A stretch of DNA of 64,000 bases from Actinomycetota bacterium (lineage in GTDB: Bacteria; Actinomycetota; Actinomycetes; Streptosporangiales; Streptosporangiaceae), in NCBI GenBank assembly GCA_027313705.1, contig DAHVDE010000019.1, positions 1-64,000 of the forward strand, read 5' to 3'. Each line of letters starts with the position of its first letter. Positions within the stretch are counted from its first letter, which is position 1. Made by a program: the position numbers and the translations under genes. Shown in pieces: positions 17,968 to 26,360 of the stretch. The notes under the pieces are model-generated. The model searched no databases and was not told where the DNA came from. It saw only the letters and a program-made list of their open reading frames with translations.

Positions 17968-18636
17968 TCAGTGCACCACATAGAAGAGCAGCCACAGCAC
18001 TAGGGCCGCCACTGCCGTGAAGTTGTAGAACAGCGTGAACGCGCTCAGGTTAGCCTGGAATCGCTGCACGTCGGCCGCCTCGTCAAAGGTCGGAGGCTGC
18101 TCGACGAACGAGATGTCAGGGATGTTCCTGCTGCGTGCCACCAGGATCTCGAGCCACACCATGCAGCCGAGGACCAGCAGGGCGAAGACCGGCATCGCGC
18201 CGACGAACACGCTCGCGAAGCCTGCCTGGCCTGGCTGGAACGGCAGAATGGTGAGCTGCCAGATCTGAAGCGCGGCAGCCACGAGGCCGAGCAGCAGCGC
18301 TGCCACCGCCGCTGCGAACCACGGCTGCTTGCGCCCCGCCTTGATCTGGGTCAGGCCGACCGACTGGATGATGGCGCTGGCCACGGTAAGTGCCATGATC
18401 AGCAGGCCCTCGATCTTGTTGGGCGGCGTCAGGCTCGACGGATACCAGTTGCCGTGCGAGTTCACCGAGCGCAAGTAGAAGAACGCGAAGACGAAGCCGC
18501 CGAGACCGGAGGTGACGATACCGATCATCAGCCGGGAACCCGTCCACGCCGCGTTCAGCGCCGCTTCGTGGTAGAAGGCTTCTTCTTCCTGCTCGCGGCT
18601 CAGGCCGCTTGGTGTGGCAGAGGTCATCTCGGCCAT
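17968..18636 (-). CDS. ctaE: Heme-copper oxidase subunit III
   Basis: A 222-residue membrane protein with five hydrophobic segments, matching short (five-helix) forms of subunit III. The N-terminus carries an acidic EQEEEAFYHEAALNAAW stretch before helix 1, and FFYLRSVNSHGNWYPS resembles the segment after the first helix in such subunits. It contains no redox centre; subunit III stabilises the oxidase and its proton uptake. GGAGG lies about ten bases before the ATG. It starts five bases after the subunit I stop. Confidence 0.87.
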   Translation of the reverse strand: MAEMTSATPSGLSREQEEEAFYHEAALNAAWTGSRLMIGIVTSGLGGFVFAFFYLRSVNSHGNWYPSSLTPPNKIEGLLIMALTVASAIIQSVGLTQIKAGRKQPWFAAAVAALLLGLVAAALQIWQLTILPFQPGQAGFASVFVGAMPVFALLVLGCMVWLEILVARSRNIPDISFVEQPPTFDEAADVQRFQANLSAFTLFYNFTAVAALVLWLLFYVVH

Positions 18637-18641
18637 GTCTG

Positions 18642-20630
18642 CTAAGCCTCCGCTCTGGCGGTCTCGGATTCTGAGAGTCCGGCAGCCAGAACTCCGACTG
18701 GCGGATTGAGGTCGGCCACCGGAGGCGCGTCCTTCACTCCGTACTCGTACGGACCGGAGAGCACCACGGGCACGGTCTCGAAGTTGTCAGCCGGCGGCGG
18801 CGAGGAAACCTGCCATTCCAGCCCGCGCGACTTCCACGGGTTCCCCGTCTCCCGGTTCCTGACCACGACGGTCGACCAGACGAAGTTGATGATGAAGATA
18901 AGGATCGAGACGCCGAGGAAGAACGAGGAGATCGATACCCAGTCGTTCAGCGTCGTCAGGTTGCGTGCGTACTCGAACACCCGGCGCGGCTGGCCTGCCA
19001 GGCCTACCGCGAACAGCGGCAGGAAGGTCGAGTTGAACGCGATGAACATGAGCCAGAAGTGGACCCGGCCCAGCTTCTCGTTCAGCGAGATGCCCATCAT
19101 CTTCGGCAGCCAGTAGTAACAGCCGCCCATGAAGGCGAAGATCAGGCCGCCCATGATGGTGTAGTGGAAGTGCGCCATCACGAAGAAGCTGCCGTGCTCG
19201 GTGGTGTCGGCAGGAACGTCAGAGAGGTAGACGCCCGAGATGCCGCCGATCAGGAAGTTGAAGTAGAAGGCCAGGCAGAACAGCATCGGAACGGTGAACC
19301 TGATCTTCGCTTTCCAAAGCGTCCCCATGCCGACCAGGAAGATGAAGCCGGTCGGAATCGAGATCAGCTCGGTGGTCAGCATGTACAGCGGGCGCATGTC
19401 GGGGTCGATGCCGCTGTCGAACAGGTGATGCTGCCACACGAAGAAGCTGAGCAGCGTCACGCCGATCATGCCCGCCGAAGCGACCTTGTAACCGAACAGC
19501 GGCTTGCGAGTGAACACCGGCAGCAGCTCAGAGACGATGGCGAAGCCTGGCAGCGCCAGGATGTACACCTCGGGATGCCCGAAGAACCAGAACAGGTCCT
19601 CGTACAGATAGGTGCTGCCGCCCAGGTTGTCGGTGAAGAACGCCGTCTGCGCGGTCCGGTCAAGCAGCAGCATGTACATGCCGCCTGACAGGATCGGCGC
19701 GGCCAGCGCCATCATGGTGCCGGTGCCGAGGATGCCCCAGACGAACATCGGCAGCCTGCCCCAGCGCATGCCAGGCGCCCGGTAGCAGATGACCGTGACC
19801 AGGATGTTGAACGAGGCCAGGATCATCGAGATACCCATCAGGCCGAACGCGAAAGCGTAAGCGTCGGCGCCTGAGGTGTCCTGTACCGACAGCGTCGGGT
19901 AACCGGTCCAGCCGAAGTGGAAGCCGCCGAGCGGCAGCGCCGAGAGCAGCACCAGGAAGGCGGCCGGGGTAAGCCAGAACGACAGTGCCTCGATCCTCGG
20001 GAAGGCGACTCGCTTCGAGCCGATCATCAACGGGATTAGGTAGTTGCCGAACGGGCCGAGGATCACCGACGTCATCAGCATCATCATCATCGTGCCGTGC
20101 TCGCCCACGATCTCGACGTAGACGCTCGAGCTGAATACGTGGTGCACCGGCGAGAGCAGCTCTGTCCTGATGCCCATCGCCAGCAGGCCAGCAGTGCAGA
20201 AATAAATGATCATGCCAATGAGGTACTGGATACCGACGACCTTGTGGTCGAGGGTAAACCTGAAGTACTTAGCTACGCCGCCGTTGGCCTCGTGCCCGTT
20301 CTGCGGCAGTCTCTTGCCCAGCATCAGCTTGACGAGGTCGTTGAAGACCCCGAGGCCGATCAGCCAGCCGACCAGCATGAACGTGTACCCGAGCACGATC
20401 GCGAAGTCGTTGCCGTCGGACGTGCCGATCTGCTGGTACGCCGCAGGCGAGTTCGCTGTCGGCACCGCCCAGTAGTTGCCGAGCCAGTGCCCGAACGCGT
20501 AACCAATGATCGCGCCTATCACACCGGTGTGCAGCGCCGGGCGTGCCCACCAGGCACCGGCTCCCGGCGTGCCGACGGGATCAGGCCCTCCGGGCCGTTG
20601 GGTTGTTCCCGCCTCTGTTTCGATGGCCAT
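18642..20630 (-). CDS. ctaD: Heme-copper oxidase subunit I lacking the classical D- and K-channel residues
   Basis: A 662-residue catalytic subunit that reduces oxygen to water. Metal ligands are present: H178 in EHGTMM and H489 in HFHY for the low-spin heme, H352 and Y356 in GHPEVY, H401/H402 in WQHHLF, and H487 for the high-spin heme. Two extra hydrophobic helices (about 33-55 and 75-98) precede the canonical helix I (DHKVVGIQYLIG). The D-channel entry normally written PDMAFPRMNN reads KRVAFPRIEA, and the K-channel PTGIK reads PTGFI. The glutamate of GHPEVY is kept. ATG 20630 has AGAGGTGA upstream. It lies within the subunit II-I-III operon. Confidence 0.93.
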   Translation of the reverse strand: MAIETEAGTTQRPGGPDPVGTPGAGAWWARPALHTGVIGAIIGYAFGHWLGNYWAVPTANSPAAYQQIGTSDGNDFAIVLGYTFMLVGWLIGLGVFNDLVKLMLGKRLPQNGHEANGGVAKYFRFTLDHKVVGIQYLIGMIIYFCTAGLLAMGIRTELLSPVHHVFSSSVYVEIVGEHGTMMMMLMTSVILGPFGNYLIPLMIGSKRVAFPRIEALSFWLTPAAFLVLLSALPLGGFHFGWTGYPTLSVQDTSGADAYAFAFGLMGISMILASFNILVTVICYRAPGMRWGRLPMFVWGILGTGTMMALAAPILSGGMYMLLLDRTAQTAFFTDNLGGSTYLYEDLFWFFGHPEVYILALPGFAIVSELLPVFTRKPLFGYKVASAGMIGVTLLSFFVWQHHLFDSGIDPDMRPLYMLTTELISIPTGFIFLVGMGTLWKAKIRFTVPMLFCLAFYFNFLIGGISGVYLSDVPADTTEHGSFFVMAHFHYTIMGGLIFAFMGGCYYWLPKMMGISLNEKLGRVHFWLMFIAFNSTFLPLFAVGLAGQPRRVFEYARNLTTLNDWVSISSFFLGVSILIFIINFVWSTVVVRNRETGNPWKSRGLEWQVSSPPPADNFETVPVVLSGPYEYGVKDAPPVADLNPPVGVLAAGLSESETARAEA

Positions 20631-20687
20631 CCGGTCACCTCTCCATGTCAACGGATGCTGATGCCAGCGCTTGGGCGCCTATCTGGC

Positions 20688-21680
20688 TCATGGCTGTGAA
20701 GGGTCGTTCGGCGGATAGTAGCCGCCGCCCGCACCGGTCAGGCCGAGCTTGACTAGCACGGTTCCGAGCTGCTTGATCTCGGTCGGGTCGTACGTCGTGG
20801 CGTAAGGCGGCAGCATCTTGGTGACGTCGGCGAAGTGTGCCTGGCTCGCGGTAGCCCAGGACTGGAACGCCGACTGGGTCATCACCGAGCCGTAGTCGTA
20901 CATCGCGCCGTGCCATAGTCCGCACAGCTCGTCGCAGCGTACGGTGATCGATCCGAGCTGGAGCGGCTTGGTGTACGCGACGTTGTTCACGCCAGGGTCC
21001 GCGTCGGCCTTCACACCGAGCTGGTAGGCCCAGAAGTCGTGAATGACGTCGATGGAAGTGACGTCGAACTCCACCCATTGGTTCTGCGGAACCGCGAGGT
21101 AAGTGGTCTCGAAGCCACCGAACTGGGGATACCGGTAGGTGAACCGCCATTGCTGCGCGATCACCTGGATCACCAGCGGCTTGCTGGCCGAGTAAGGCGC
21201 CATTTGCTGCGCCACGGTCAGTTCGGCACCTGGCGGGTTCACGATCGGCGACGGACCTTCGCCGCTGCCCGCGCCCGCGCCTGGCCCGTTCACGAGTTCG
21301 TAGGTACCGAAGCCGAACAGGCAGAGCACGATCACGGTGGTCAAAGTGATCCAGGTGACCTGAACCCTGGTGTTGCCGTGAATCGGCGGACCGTCTTCCT
21401 CGTCGCCTTCCCTGTGCCGCCAGACGATCAGCGAGTAAATGAACTGGATCAGCACGAAGACCATCACCGGCGCGGCCATGGCCGACATCACCTTGATGTC
21501 GAACTGCTGGCCGTTGGCTGCCGATGCCAGGTCTCCTGGTGGCAGATGCGGTCCGAGCACAAACCAGATCAGCAGATCGGAGGCTAGCGCGAGCACCAGC
21601 CAGATGATGAAGATCCGCATGCCATGGTTGGGCTCGCGCTCGCCCGCCCCGGTGGCCGGAGCCGAAGTCTCCGCGGCCAT
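20688..21680 (-). CDS. ctaC: Heme-copper oxidase subunit II with CuA site
   Basis: A 330-residue subunit II. It has three probable N-terminal helices (about 22-43, 66-88, 107-126; the usual number is two), then a periplasmic-side cupredoxin domain. The CuA ligands are complete: H214 in DVIHDFWAYQ, then C249, C253, H257 and M260 in RCDELCGLWHGAM. The start is ATG 21680, sharing one base with the stop of the upstream cupredoxin-like gene (TGATG); the longer open frame lies inside that gene and is rejected. No fused cytochrome c domain is present, so the electron donor must be separate. Confidence 0.92.
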   Translation of the reverse strand: MAAETSAPATGAGEREPNHGMRIFIIWLVLALASDLLIWFVLGPHLPPGDLASAANGQQFDIKVMSAMAAPVMVFVLIQFIYSLIVWRHREGDEEDGPPIHGNTRVQVTWITLTTVIVLCLFGFGTYELVNGPGAGAGSGEGPSPIVNPPGAELTVAQQMAPYSASKPLVIQVIAQQWRFTYRYPQFGGFETTYLAVPQNQWVEFDVTSIDVIHDFWAYQLGVKADADPGVNNVAYTKPLQLGSITVRCDELCGLWHGAMYDYGSVMTQSAFQSWATASQAHFADVTKMLPPYATTYDPTEIKQLGTVLVKLGLTGAGGGYYPPNDPSQP

Positions 21681-22366
21681 CAGGACACCACCTCCATCTG
21701 TCCGGTCATAAAGCCGATGGTCTGCATGGGGCCGCCGAACCCGTCTAGGTAACCAAGACCGCAAGGCACGCGGCACTGCCAGAAGTAGTCGCCGTCACTC
21801 TTCGGGGCGTTGAAACTGAAGGTAACCGTGGTGTGCGGACCCGAAGTACACGGCGATAGCCCGCACACGTTCTTGTTGGCACTCAGCGTGGTCGGTGAGG
21901 CGACTGGCACGTTCAGCCCGATACCAGGGATGGAGAACGTGTGCCCGACCGAACAGCTAGCCCACGAGTTCAGCACGGAGACCGGCGAGCCGTTGACGTC
22001 CTCGACGCCGCCGATCGTCCCTGTCACCATGCCCCAGAACGGGTTGCGCAGCGGGGTGCAGCCGTCGTACCCAAGTATGGTCACGTTGACCCGGCTGCCT
22101 GCTGGTACCTGGAACAAGGTGGTATGCACCCAGGCTCCGGTCTTCGGGTCCTTGATGAAGTAAGAGACCCAGTCCGGATGGTTGCTCACCGTATTCTGCG
22201 GATCTTCTTGCAGCATGATGCTGACTGGCTGACCTGGCGCCACGCCTGCCGCATAGTCCACCACCGGGGGTCCAGCAAGCAGGAAGTGGATGACGACGAA
22301 GATCACGCCACCGACCACGGCGAGGAACGCCACAAGGAGAGTTCCTACGCGGACCGGCAGGGACAT
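21680..22366 (-). CDS. Membrane-anchored cupredoxin-like protein heading the oxidase operon
   Basis: A 228-residue protein with one N-terminal anchor (about 7-31) and a cupredoxin-like outer domain. Likely copper-related residues are H142 in VGHTFSIPG, C198 and C202 in WQCRVPCGLG, and M214 in GGPMQTIG. The C-x3-C spacing resembles CuA, but the canonical His and Met after the second Cys are not at the usual positions (Tyr206 sits where His is expected). It is the first gene of the operon and coupled to subunit II by TGATG. It may be a second subunit II-like module, an electron donor or a copper-insertion factor. GAGGTGGTGA precedes the ATG. Confidence 0.78.
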   Translation of the reverse strand: MSLPVRVGTLLVAFLAVVGGVIFVVIHFLLAGPPVVDYAAGVAPGQPVSIMLQEDPQNTVSNHPDWVSYFIKDPKTGAWVHTTLFQVPAGSRVNVTILGYDGCTPLRNPFWGMVTGTIGGVEDVNGSPVSVLNSWASCSVGHTFSIPGIGLNVPVASPTTLSANKNVCGLSPCTSGPHTTVTFSFNAPKSDGDYFWQCRVPCGLGYLDGFGGPMQTIGFMTGQMEVVS

Positions 22367-22752
22367 CAGTCACCACCTCGTTTCTTCGCGGCGCATAGCG
22401 CGCGCACGACTCGGTCCGGGCGGCGTCGCCCATGCGGGCCGCGCCGGAAGCAAACGACTGCCCTGATACTGCTGCTCGCCGTAAGCGGCGGCAAGACTGC
22501 CGGGTATGCATGACGAAACTGTCATCATCTGTCACAGGACTTGCCTGCCTCGCCAGGAGCACACGACCCTGATAACCATCAAGCCGATCGGTTTACTTTC
22601 GCGATGTATGCGACGATTGCGACTTTTAGTCTTGACTTGCAGCGACGGCAGGAGTAGAACGCAAAGGACTACGACGGCGTGCTCCGCAGCCCCGGACCAA
22701 CATGGCGCAGCAGCACGTCGGCTCAGTCTGCCAGGTAGATGACAGGAACAAA
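22367..22752. other. 386-base divergent intergenic region between the oxidase operon and the two-component system
   Basis: No supported gene lies here. The left part, next to the oxidase operon, must hold its promoter, but I cannot name a convincing minus-strand box. Two TGTCA pentamers ten bases apart lie near 22518-22532. The right part contains a good plus-strand promoter for the response regulator, listed separately. Short open frames in this gap have no ribosome site. Confidence 0.6.
22632..22660 (+). promoter_or_regulatory. Sigma-70-type promoter for the response regulator
   Basis: TTGACT at 22632-22637 and TAGAAC at 22655-22660 are separated by 17 bases, a good match to the housekeeping consensus. 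The predicted transcript would start near 22667 and give a leader of about 85 bases before the ATG at 22753. Confidence 0.5.
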
Positions 22753-23475
22753 ATGACCTCAGTACGCGACGAGGCAGTTCAAGTGACGTGGGATGACCCG
22801 TCCTGCCCTGACGCCGCGAGGCCGCGCATTCTGGTGATCGACGACGAACCCCACATCAGCGCCTTCGTGGCCAGGGCACTCGAGCATTCCGGCTATCAGG
22901 TTGGCGTCGCGGCCAGCGCGGCCGACGGCATCGAGCAGGCCGGCGCCGGAGGTTGCGACCTGGTAATACTCGACCTGATCATGCCCGATCTGGACGGCAG
23001 GGCCGTGCTGGCCGCTATCTTGCGTAGCCGGCCTACCCAGGCCGTGCTCGTACTGTCTTGCAGCTCGGATGTAGGCACCAAGGTGGAATGCCTTGATCTG
23101 GGTGCCCGTGACTACCTGACGAAACCGTTCTCGCTGGCCGAGCTCGCAGCCAGGGTCAGGGCCGGGCTAAGGGAAACCGCCAAGCGCAGCGAGGTCATGC
23201 GCCTGGGCGACCTGACGCTCGACGCCGGCCGGCTCGTCGCCGACAACGGTGCCGGTCCCGCGGCACTGACCAGGCTGGAGTTTCTCTGCCTGCGCGCGCT
23301 GATGGAGCACGGTGGCGGCTCGGTAACCAAGAGCGAGTTGCTCGCCTCGGTCTGGGGCATTGACTTCGACCCTGGCTCGAACCTGGTCGATGTCTGCATC
23401 AGGAGATTGCGGGCCAAGCTGGGGTTCAATCTCATAGAGACGGTGCGCGGTGAGGGATACCGACTCGCGTCCTGA
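22753..23475 (+). CDS. OmpR/PhoB-type response regulator
   Basis: A 240-residue two-component regulator. The receiver domain (about 24-140) has the acidic pair in VIDDEPHIS, the phosphorylatable aspartate in VILDLIMPDLDG and the conserved lysine in YLTKPFSLAEL. The C-terminal winged helix ends with DVCIRRLRAKLG and VRGEGYRLA, typical of the OmpR class. The ATG at 22753 is chosen for the AGGAA seven bases upstream. It overlaps the kinase gene by 26 bases and diverges from the oxidase operon, so oxidase control is a reasonable inference. Confidence 0.9.
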   Translation: MTSVRDEAVQVTWDDPSCPDAARPRILVIDDEPHISAFVARALEHSGYQVGVAASAADGIEQAGAGGCDLVILDLIMPDLDGRAVLAAILRSRPTQAVLVLSCSSDVGTKVECLDLGARDYLTKPFSLAELAARVRAGLRETAKRSEVMRLGDLTLDAGRLVADNGAGPAALTRLEFLCLRALMEHGGGSVTKSELLASVWGIDFDPGSNLVDVCIRRLRAKLGFNLIETVRGEGYRLAS

Positions 23476-24619
23476 AGGCACCCTGGCGAACGGGCTGCTG
23501 CACGGTCGCCAGCCCGAGCTTGCCTGGCTGCTGCTCTGGCTGGTCTGCGTCGTGATCATGGTGACCTTTCCCGACTGGCAGGTCATTCCCTTCGACGCGA
23601 TCTGGATCAGCCTCGCGCTGCTTTACGGCTACCGGCTCTGGCCGAGCCGCCGCACCATCGCGCTGACCGCGACCGCGGCGGCGACCACGGTCGCCGCGCT
23701 CGCTGCCGACATGGTCGAGCACCTGCGCATCATGAACGCCTCAGTCGAGCAGATACCGCTGCTGACGACGATCTTCATCGTGATGGCGCTCCAGGCGCAC
23801 CGCCGGATGCTTGCCGGGGACCGGGCCAAGATGGCCGCCGACGCCCAGCGGATGCTCGCCGCGCAACGCCAGTTCCTGCAGGACGCATCGCACCAGCTCA
23901 GGACGCCGATCACGATCGCGCTCGGGCACGCGGAACTGCTCGGCGAGGACCTGGCCGGCCAGCAGCGGCGCGATATCAGCGTGGTAGTCGGCGAACTGGA
24001 AAGGCTGAAGACGCTCAGCGACCGGCTCTTGCTGATCGCGGCATCAGAGCACCAGAGTTCCCTGACCATGGAACCGACCGCACTCGACTCGCTCACGGTT
24101 GAGGTACTGCACCGCTGGCGGCGGACCGCGCCAAGGCGCTGGCAGCTCGGCAGGCTGGACCCGGTGACCGCGCTGGCCGATACCGAGCGCCTGGCGATGG
24201 CACTTGACGCGCTCGTCGAGAACGCGGTCAAGCACACCACGCCAGGCGACGCGATCAGGCTGGCGGTCAGCAGGGACGCCGATGACCGGTTCGCGCACAT
24301 AACCGTCGAAGACACCGGCGAAGGCATCTCCGATACCGACCTGCCGCACGTATTCGAGCGCTTCAGGACTTTTGCCAGAAGCAGCGCCAGAGGCACGGGG
24401 CTCGGCCTGGCCCTGGTCGAGGCCGTCGCCCGAGGTCATGGCGGGAGAGCGTGCGTGCACAGCAGGCACGGCCAAGGCAGCCGCTTCGAACTCCTGATCC
24501 CGGCCGCGCAATTCAGCCCAGAAGCCGCCTTCCCCGGCGCTCAGGTACCAGCCGAGGATCTTTCCGGCAAAGTAAGCACCGGCCGTCCCGCCCGCGTATC
24601 GCAGCGAGAAGCGCCGTGA
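23450..24619 (+). CDS. Sensor histidine kinase
   Basis: A 389-residue kinase paired with the overlapping regulator gene. The first part holds three or four hydrophobic helices (about 15-110) with almost no external loop, so sensing probably occurs within the membrane or through a partner. The phospho-acceptor box reads DASHQLRTPITIA near residue 150. The catalytic domain shows ALVENAVKHTTPGD (N box), VEDTGEGI (G1) and GTGLGLALVEAVARGHGG (G2). GTG start inside the regulator gene. The signal is unknown; the neighbouring oxidase and CtaG genes suggest a respiratory or copper cue. Confidence 0.9.
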   Translation: MRDTDSRPEGTLANGLLHGRQPELAWLLLWLVCVVIMVTFPDWQVIPFDAIWISLALLYGYRLWPSRRTIALTATAAATTVAALAADMVEHLRIMNASVEQIPLLTTIFIVMALQAHRRMLAGDRAKMAADAQRMLAAQRQFLQDASHQLRTPITIALGHAELLGEDLAGQQRRDISVVVGELERLKTLSDRLLLIAASEHQSSLTMEPTALDSLTVEVLHRWRRTAPRRWQLGRLDPVTALADTERLAMALDALVENAVKHTTPGDAIRLAVSRDADDRFAHITVEDTGEGISDTDLPHVFERFRTFARSSARGTGLGLALVEAVARGHGGRACVHSRHGQGSRFELLIPAAQFSPEAAFPGAQVPAEDLSGKVSTGRPARVSQREAP

Positions 24620-24674
24620 ACTGTATCCTCATGCCGCCTGGCAGGCAGCACCTACCGCAGAACGGGCCGAGTCA

Positions 24675-25325
24675 ATGCAGCCGACAATGACAGAACCGCC
24701 GCTGATCCCGCTCCGCAAGAGCGGCTGGCCGACCAGGCGAGCACCTCGCTGGACGCTGGTCGCCGCCCCGATCTTGCTGATCGCGGCAGTCCTGGTGGGC
24801 TTGTCGCACCATCCCACGAAGGGTCAGCGCGCCTTCGACCTTAGCGGCCTGATCAGCTCGCTGAACACCGACGTCGAGTCATGCGCGGGCGGCGTAGGCG
24901 ACTCGCTCGGTGCGCTGAAGTACATCGACAATGGCTCGAGCCACGACGTGAGCACCGCTATCAACATCGCGCAGACCGGCGCAGCCAACTGCTCGCCAGC
25001 TAACAACCAGCAGATGGACGACCTCACCAACGTCCAGGTTCCTGAGTCGCTTGCCAGCTATCACCTCCAGGCCGGAGTCAACGACCTGGTCAACTGGGGC
25101 GCGCACTACGCCGCCGCAGTGCAGAGCGACGTCGCGACCGTGCTCATGGACCGCGGCAAGCCGGCCGAGGCGAGTGCGGTGGCGGCGCTGAACGCGGCGA
25201 TCAGGACGCTCAAGGCGAAACGGGCCGCCGTCTTCGCCGCCTTCGCCCCCGCGATCAAGGCGCTCTCGCCTTCGACCAAGCTGACGACCCTTTGGGTAAC
25301 GGCCCGCCCGCCAAGCACCTACTAA
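24675..25325 (+). CDS. Anchored extracytoplasmic protein of unknown function
   Basis: A 216-residue protein with one N-terminal anchor (about 27-44) and an exported, mainly helical domain containing two cysteines (near 71 and 98) that could form a disulfide. I recognise no family. It lies 55 bases after the kinase and ten bases before ctaG, so it is probably part of the same operon. A role as signal receiver for the kinase, or as an oxidase assembly factor, is possible from context only. The start is uncertain: a second ATG lies 12 bases downstream. Confidence 0.65.
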   Translation: MQPTMTEPPLIPLRKSGWPTRRAPRWTLVAAPILLIAAVLVGLSHHPTKGQRAFDLSGLISSLNTDVESCAGGVGDSLGALKYIDNGSSHDVSTAINIAQTGAANCSPANNQQMDDLTNVQVPESLASYHLQAGVNDLVNWGAHYAAAVQSDVATVLMDRGKPAEASAVAALNAAIRTLKAKRAAVFAAFAPAIKALSPSTKLTTLWVTARPPSTY

Positions 25326-25335
25326 ATGAGGCGAA

Positions 25336-26232
25336 ATGTACAACCTCACTGACCACTGGTCATTCGACCCGTTCCTGATTATTGCCCTGGTGCTCGCCGG
25401 CTGGCATGAAGCCGGACTTGCCAAGCTGGCCAAGAAATCACGACCTGAGCGCACCAGGGAACGCAGGCTCAGGTCGCTGTATTTCTACGGTGGCCTGGTT
25501 ACCTTGCTGTTCGCGGTTGAATCCCCGATTGACTACTGGGCTGATAGCTATTTCTTCATGCACATGATCCAGCACCTGCTGCTGATGTTCGGCGCCCCGG
25601 TGCTGATCGTGGCCGGGGCGCCCTGGCAGCCTTTGCTCGACGGACTGCCGGGCCGGCTGGGCAAGAAGGCGACCCGCGAAGTGCTCAGCAGCGGCTGGAC
25701 GCGCCCGATCAGGATGATCGGGGGTTTCGTCCTGCGGCCGTGGGTATCGATTTTCTTGTTCAACGCCGTGATGGTCTTCTGGCACCTGCCAGGACCTTTC
25801 GACCTGGCATACCGCAATCATCTGGTGCATATTTGGCTGATGCACGGTAGTTTCTTTATCGCTGGCATCCTTTTCTGGCTCCAGTTCCTGCCTTCCCTGC
25901 CCTTCCGCATTAGGATGAGCCGCCCGGCGCAGATGGGCGCGCTGCTTATCACCAACGTGGAGATGTGGGTGCTGGCGATGGCGATGAGCATTCTCGCGAC
26001 AACGTCCTGGTATTCGGTCTACGCGCACGTTCGGGGTTCTGCCTTGTCGCCACTGGCCGACCAGCAGATCGGCGCCGCGTTTTTGTGGGTGTGCGGGGAC
26101 TTCTGGGCCATCCCGGCCATGCTGTTCGTCGTGCGGAAGCTAATCGCCGAGGACGGCGACGTCGGGTCGGCCGTCGACCGGATGCTCGGGCGGCGCGCCT
26201 CGCGCGCTTACCAGTGGGCCGGCCGTCAGTAA
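25336..26232 (+). CDS. ctaG: CtaG-type cytochrome c oxidase assembly protein
   Basis: A 298-residue membrane protein with about seven helices, of the caa3-type CtaG family involved in assembling the copper sites of the oxidase. Histidines that could bind copper are conserved: MHMIQHLLLMFGAP near residue 75, VFWHLPGPF near 145, and LVHIWLMHGSFF near 160. A later LADQQIGAAFLW segment is also characteristic. GAGG lies seven bases before the ATG. It closes the operon divergent from the oxidase genes and is followed by a strong bidirectional hairpin. Confidence 0.85.
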   Translation: MYNLTDHWSFDPFLIIALVLAGWHEAGLAKLAKKSRPERTRERRLRSLYFYGGLVTLLFAVESPIDYWADSYFFMHMIQHLLLMFGAPVLIVAGAPWQPLLDGLPGRLGKKATREVLSSGWTRPIRMIGGFVLRPWVSIFLFNAVMVFWHLPGPFDLAYRNHLVHIWLMHGSFFIAGILFWLQFLPSLPFRIRMSRPAQMGALLITNVEMWVLAMAMSILATTSWYSVYAHVRGSALSPLADQQIGAAFLWVCGDFWAIPAMLFVVRKLIAEDGDVGSAVDRMLGRRASRAYQWAGRQ

Positions 26233-26319
26233 CCGCCACGTAACACCGCCACGTAACCCGGTATGCGGCCCCTGTTCGCGTGTCGTTACCCGGCGAAGCT
26301 CATTCCTTTGGGCATTATG

Positions 26320-26360
26320 TGATCAGGCCCCTCCAGGTATGAGCTGGAGGGGCCTGATCA
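26320..26360. terminator. Strong bidirectional hairpin terminator
   Basis: A perfect 16-bp stem (TGATCAGGCCCCTCCA and its complement) with a nine-base loop lies between the convergent ctaG and DUF2332 genes. The right arm overlaps the stop codon of the DUF2332 gene. Length and GC content give a very stable hairpin, but there is no long T-run. Confidence 0.8.

Noticed and set aside
22502-22620. tRNA or riboswitch in the gap upstream of the response regulator
   Set aside because: No cloverleaf or conserved aptamer pattern can be drawn from the sequence; a promoter explains the gap better.
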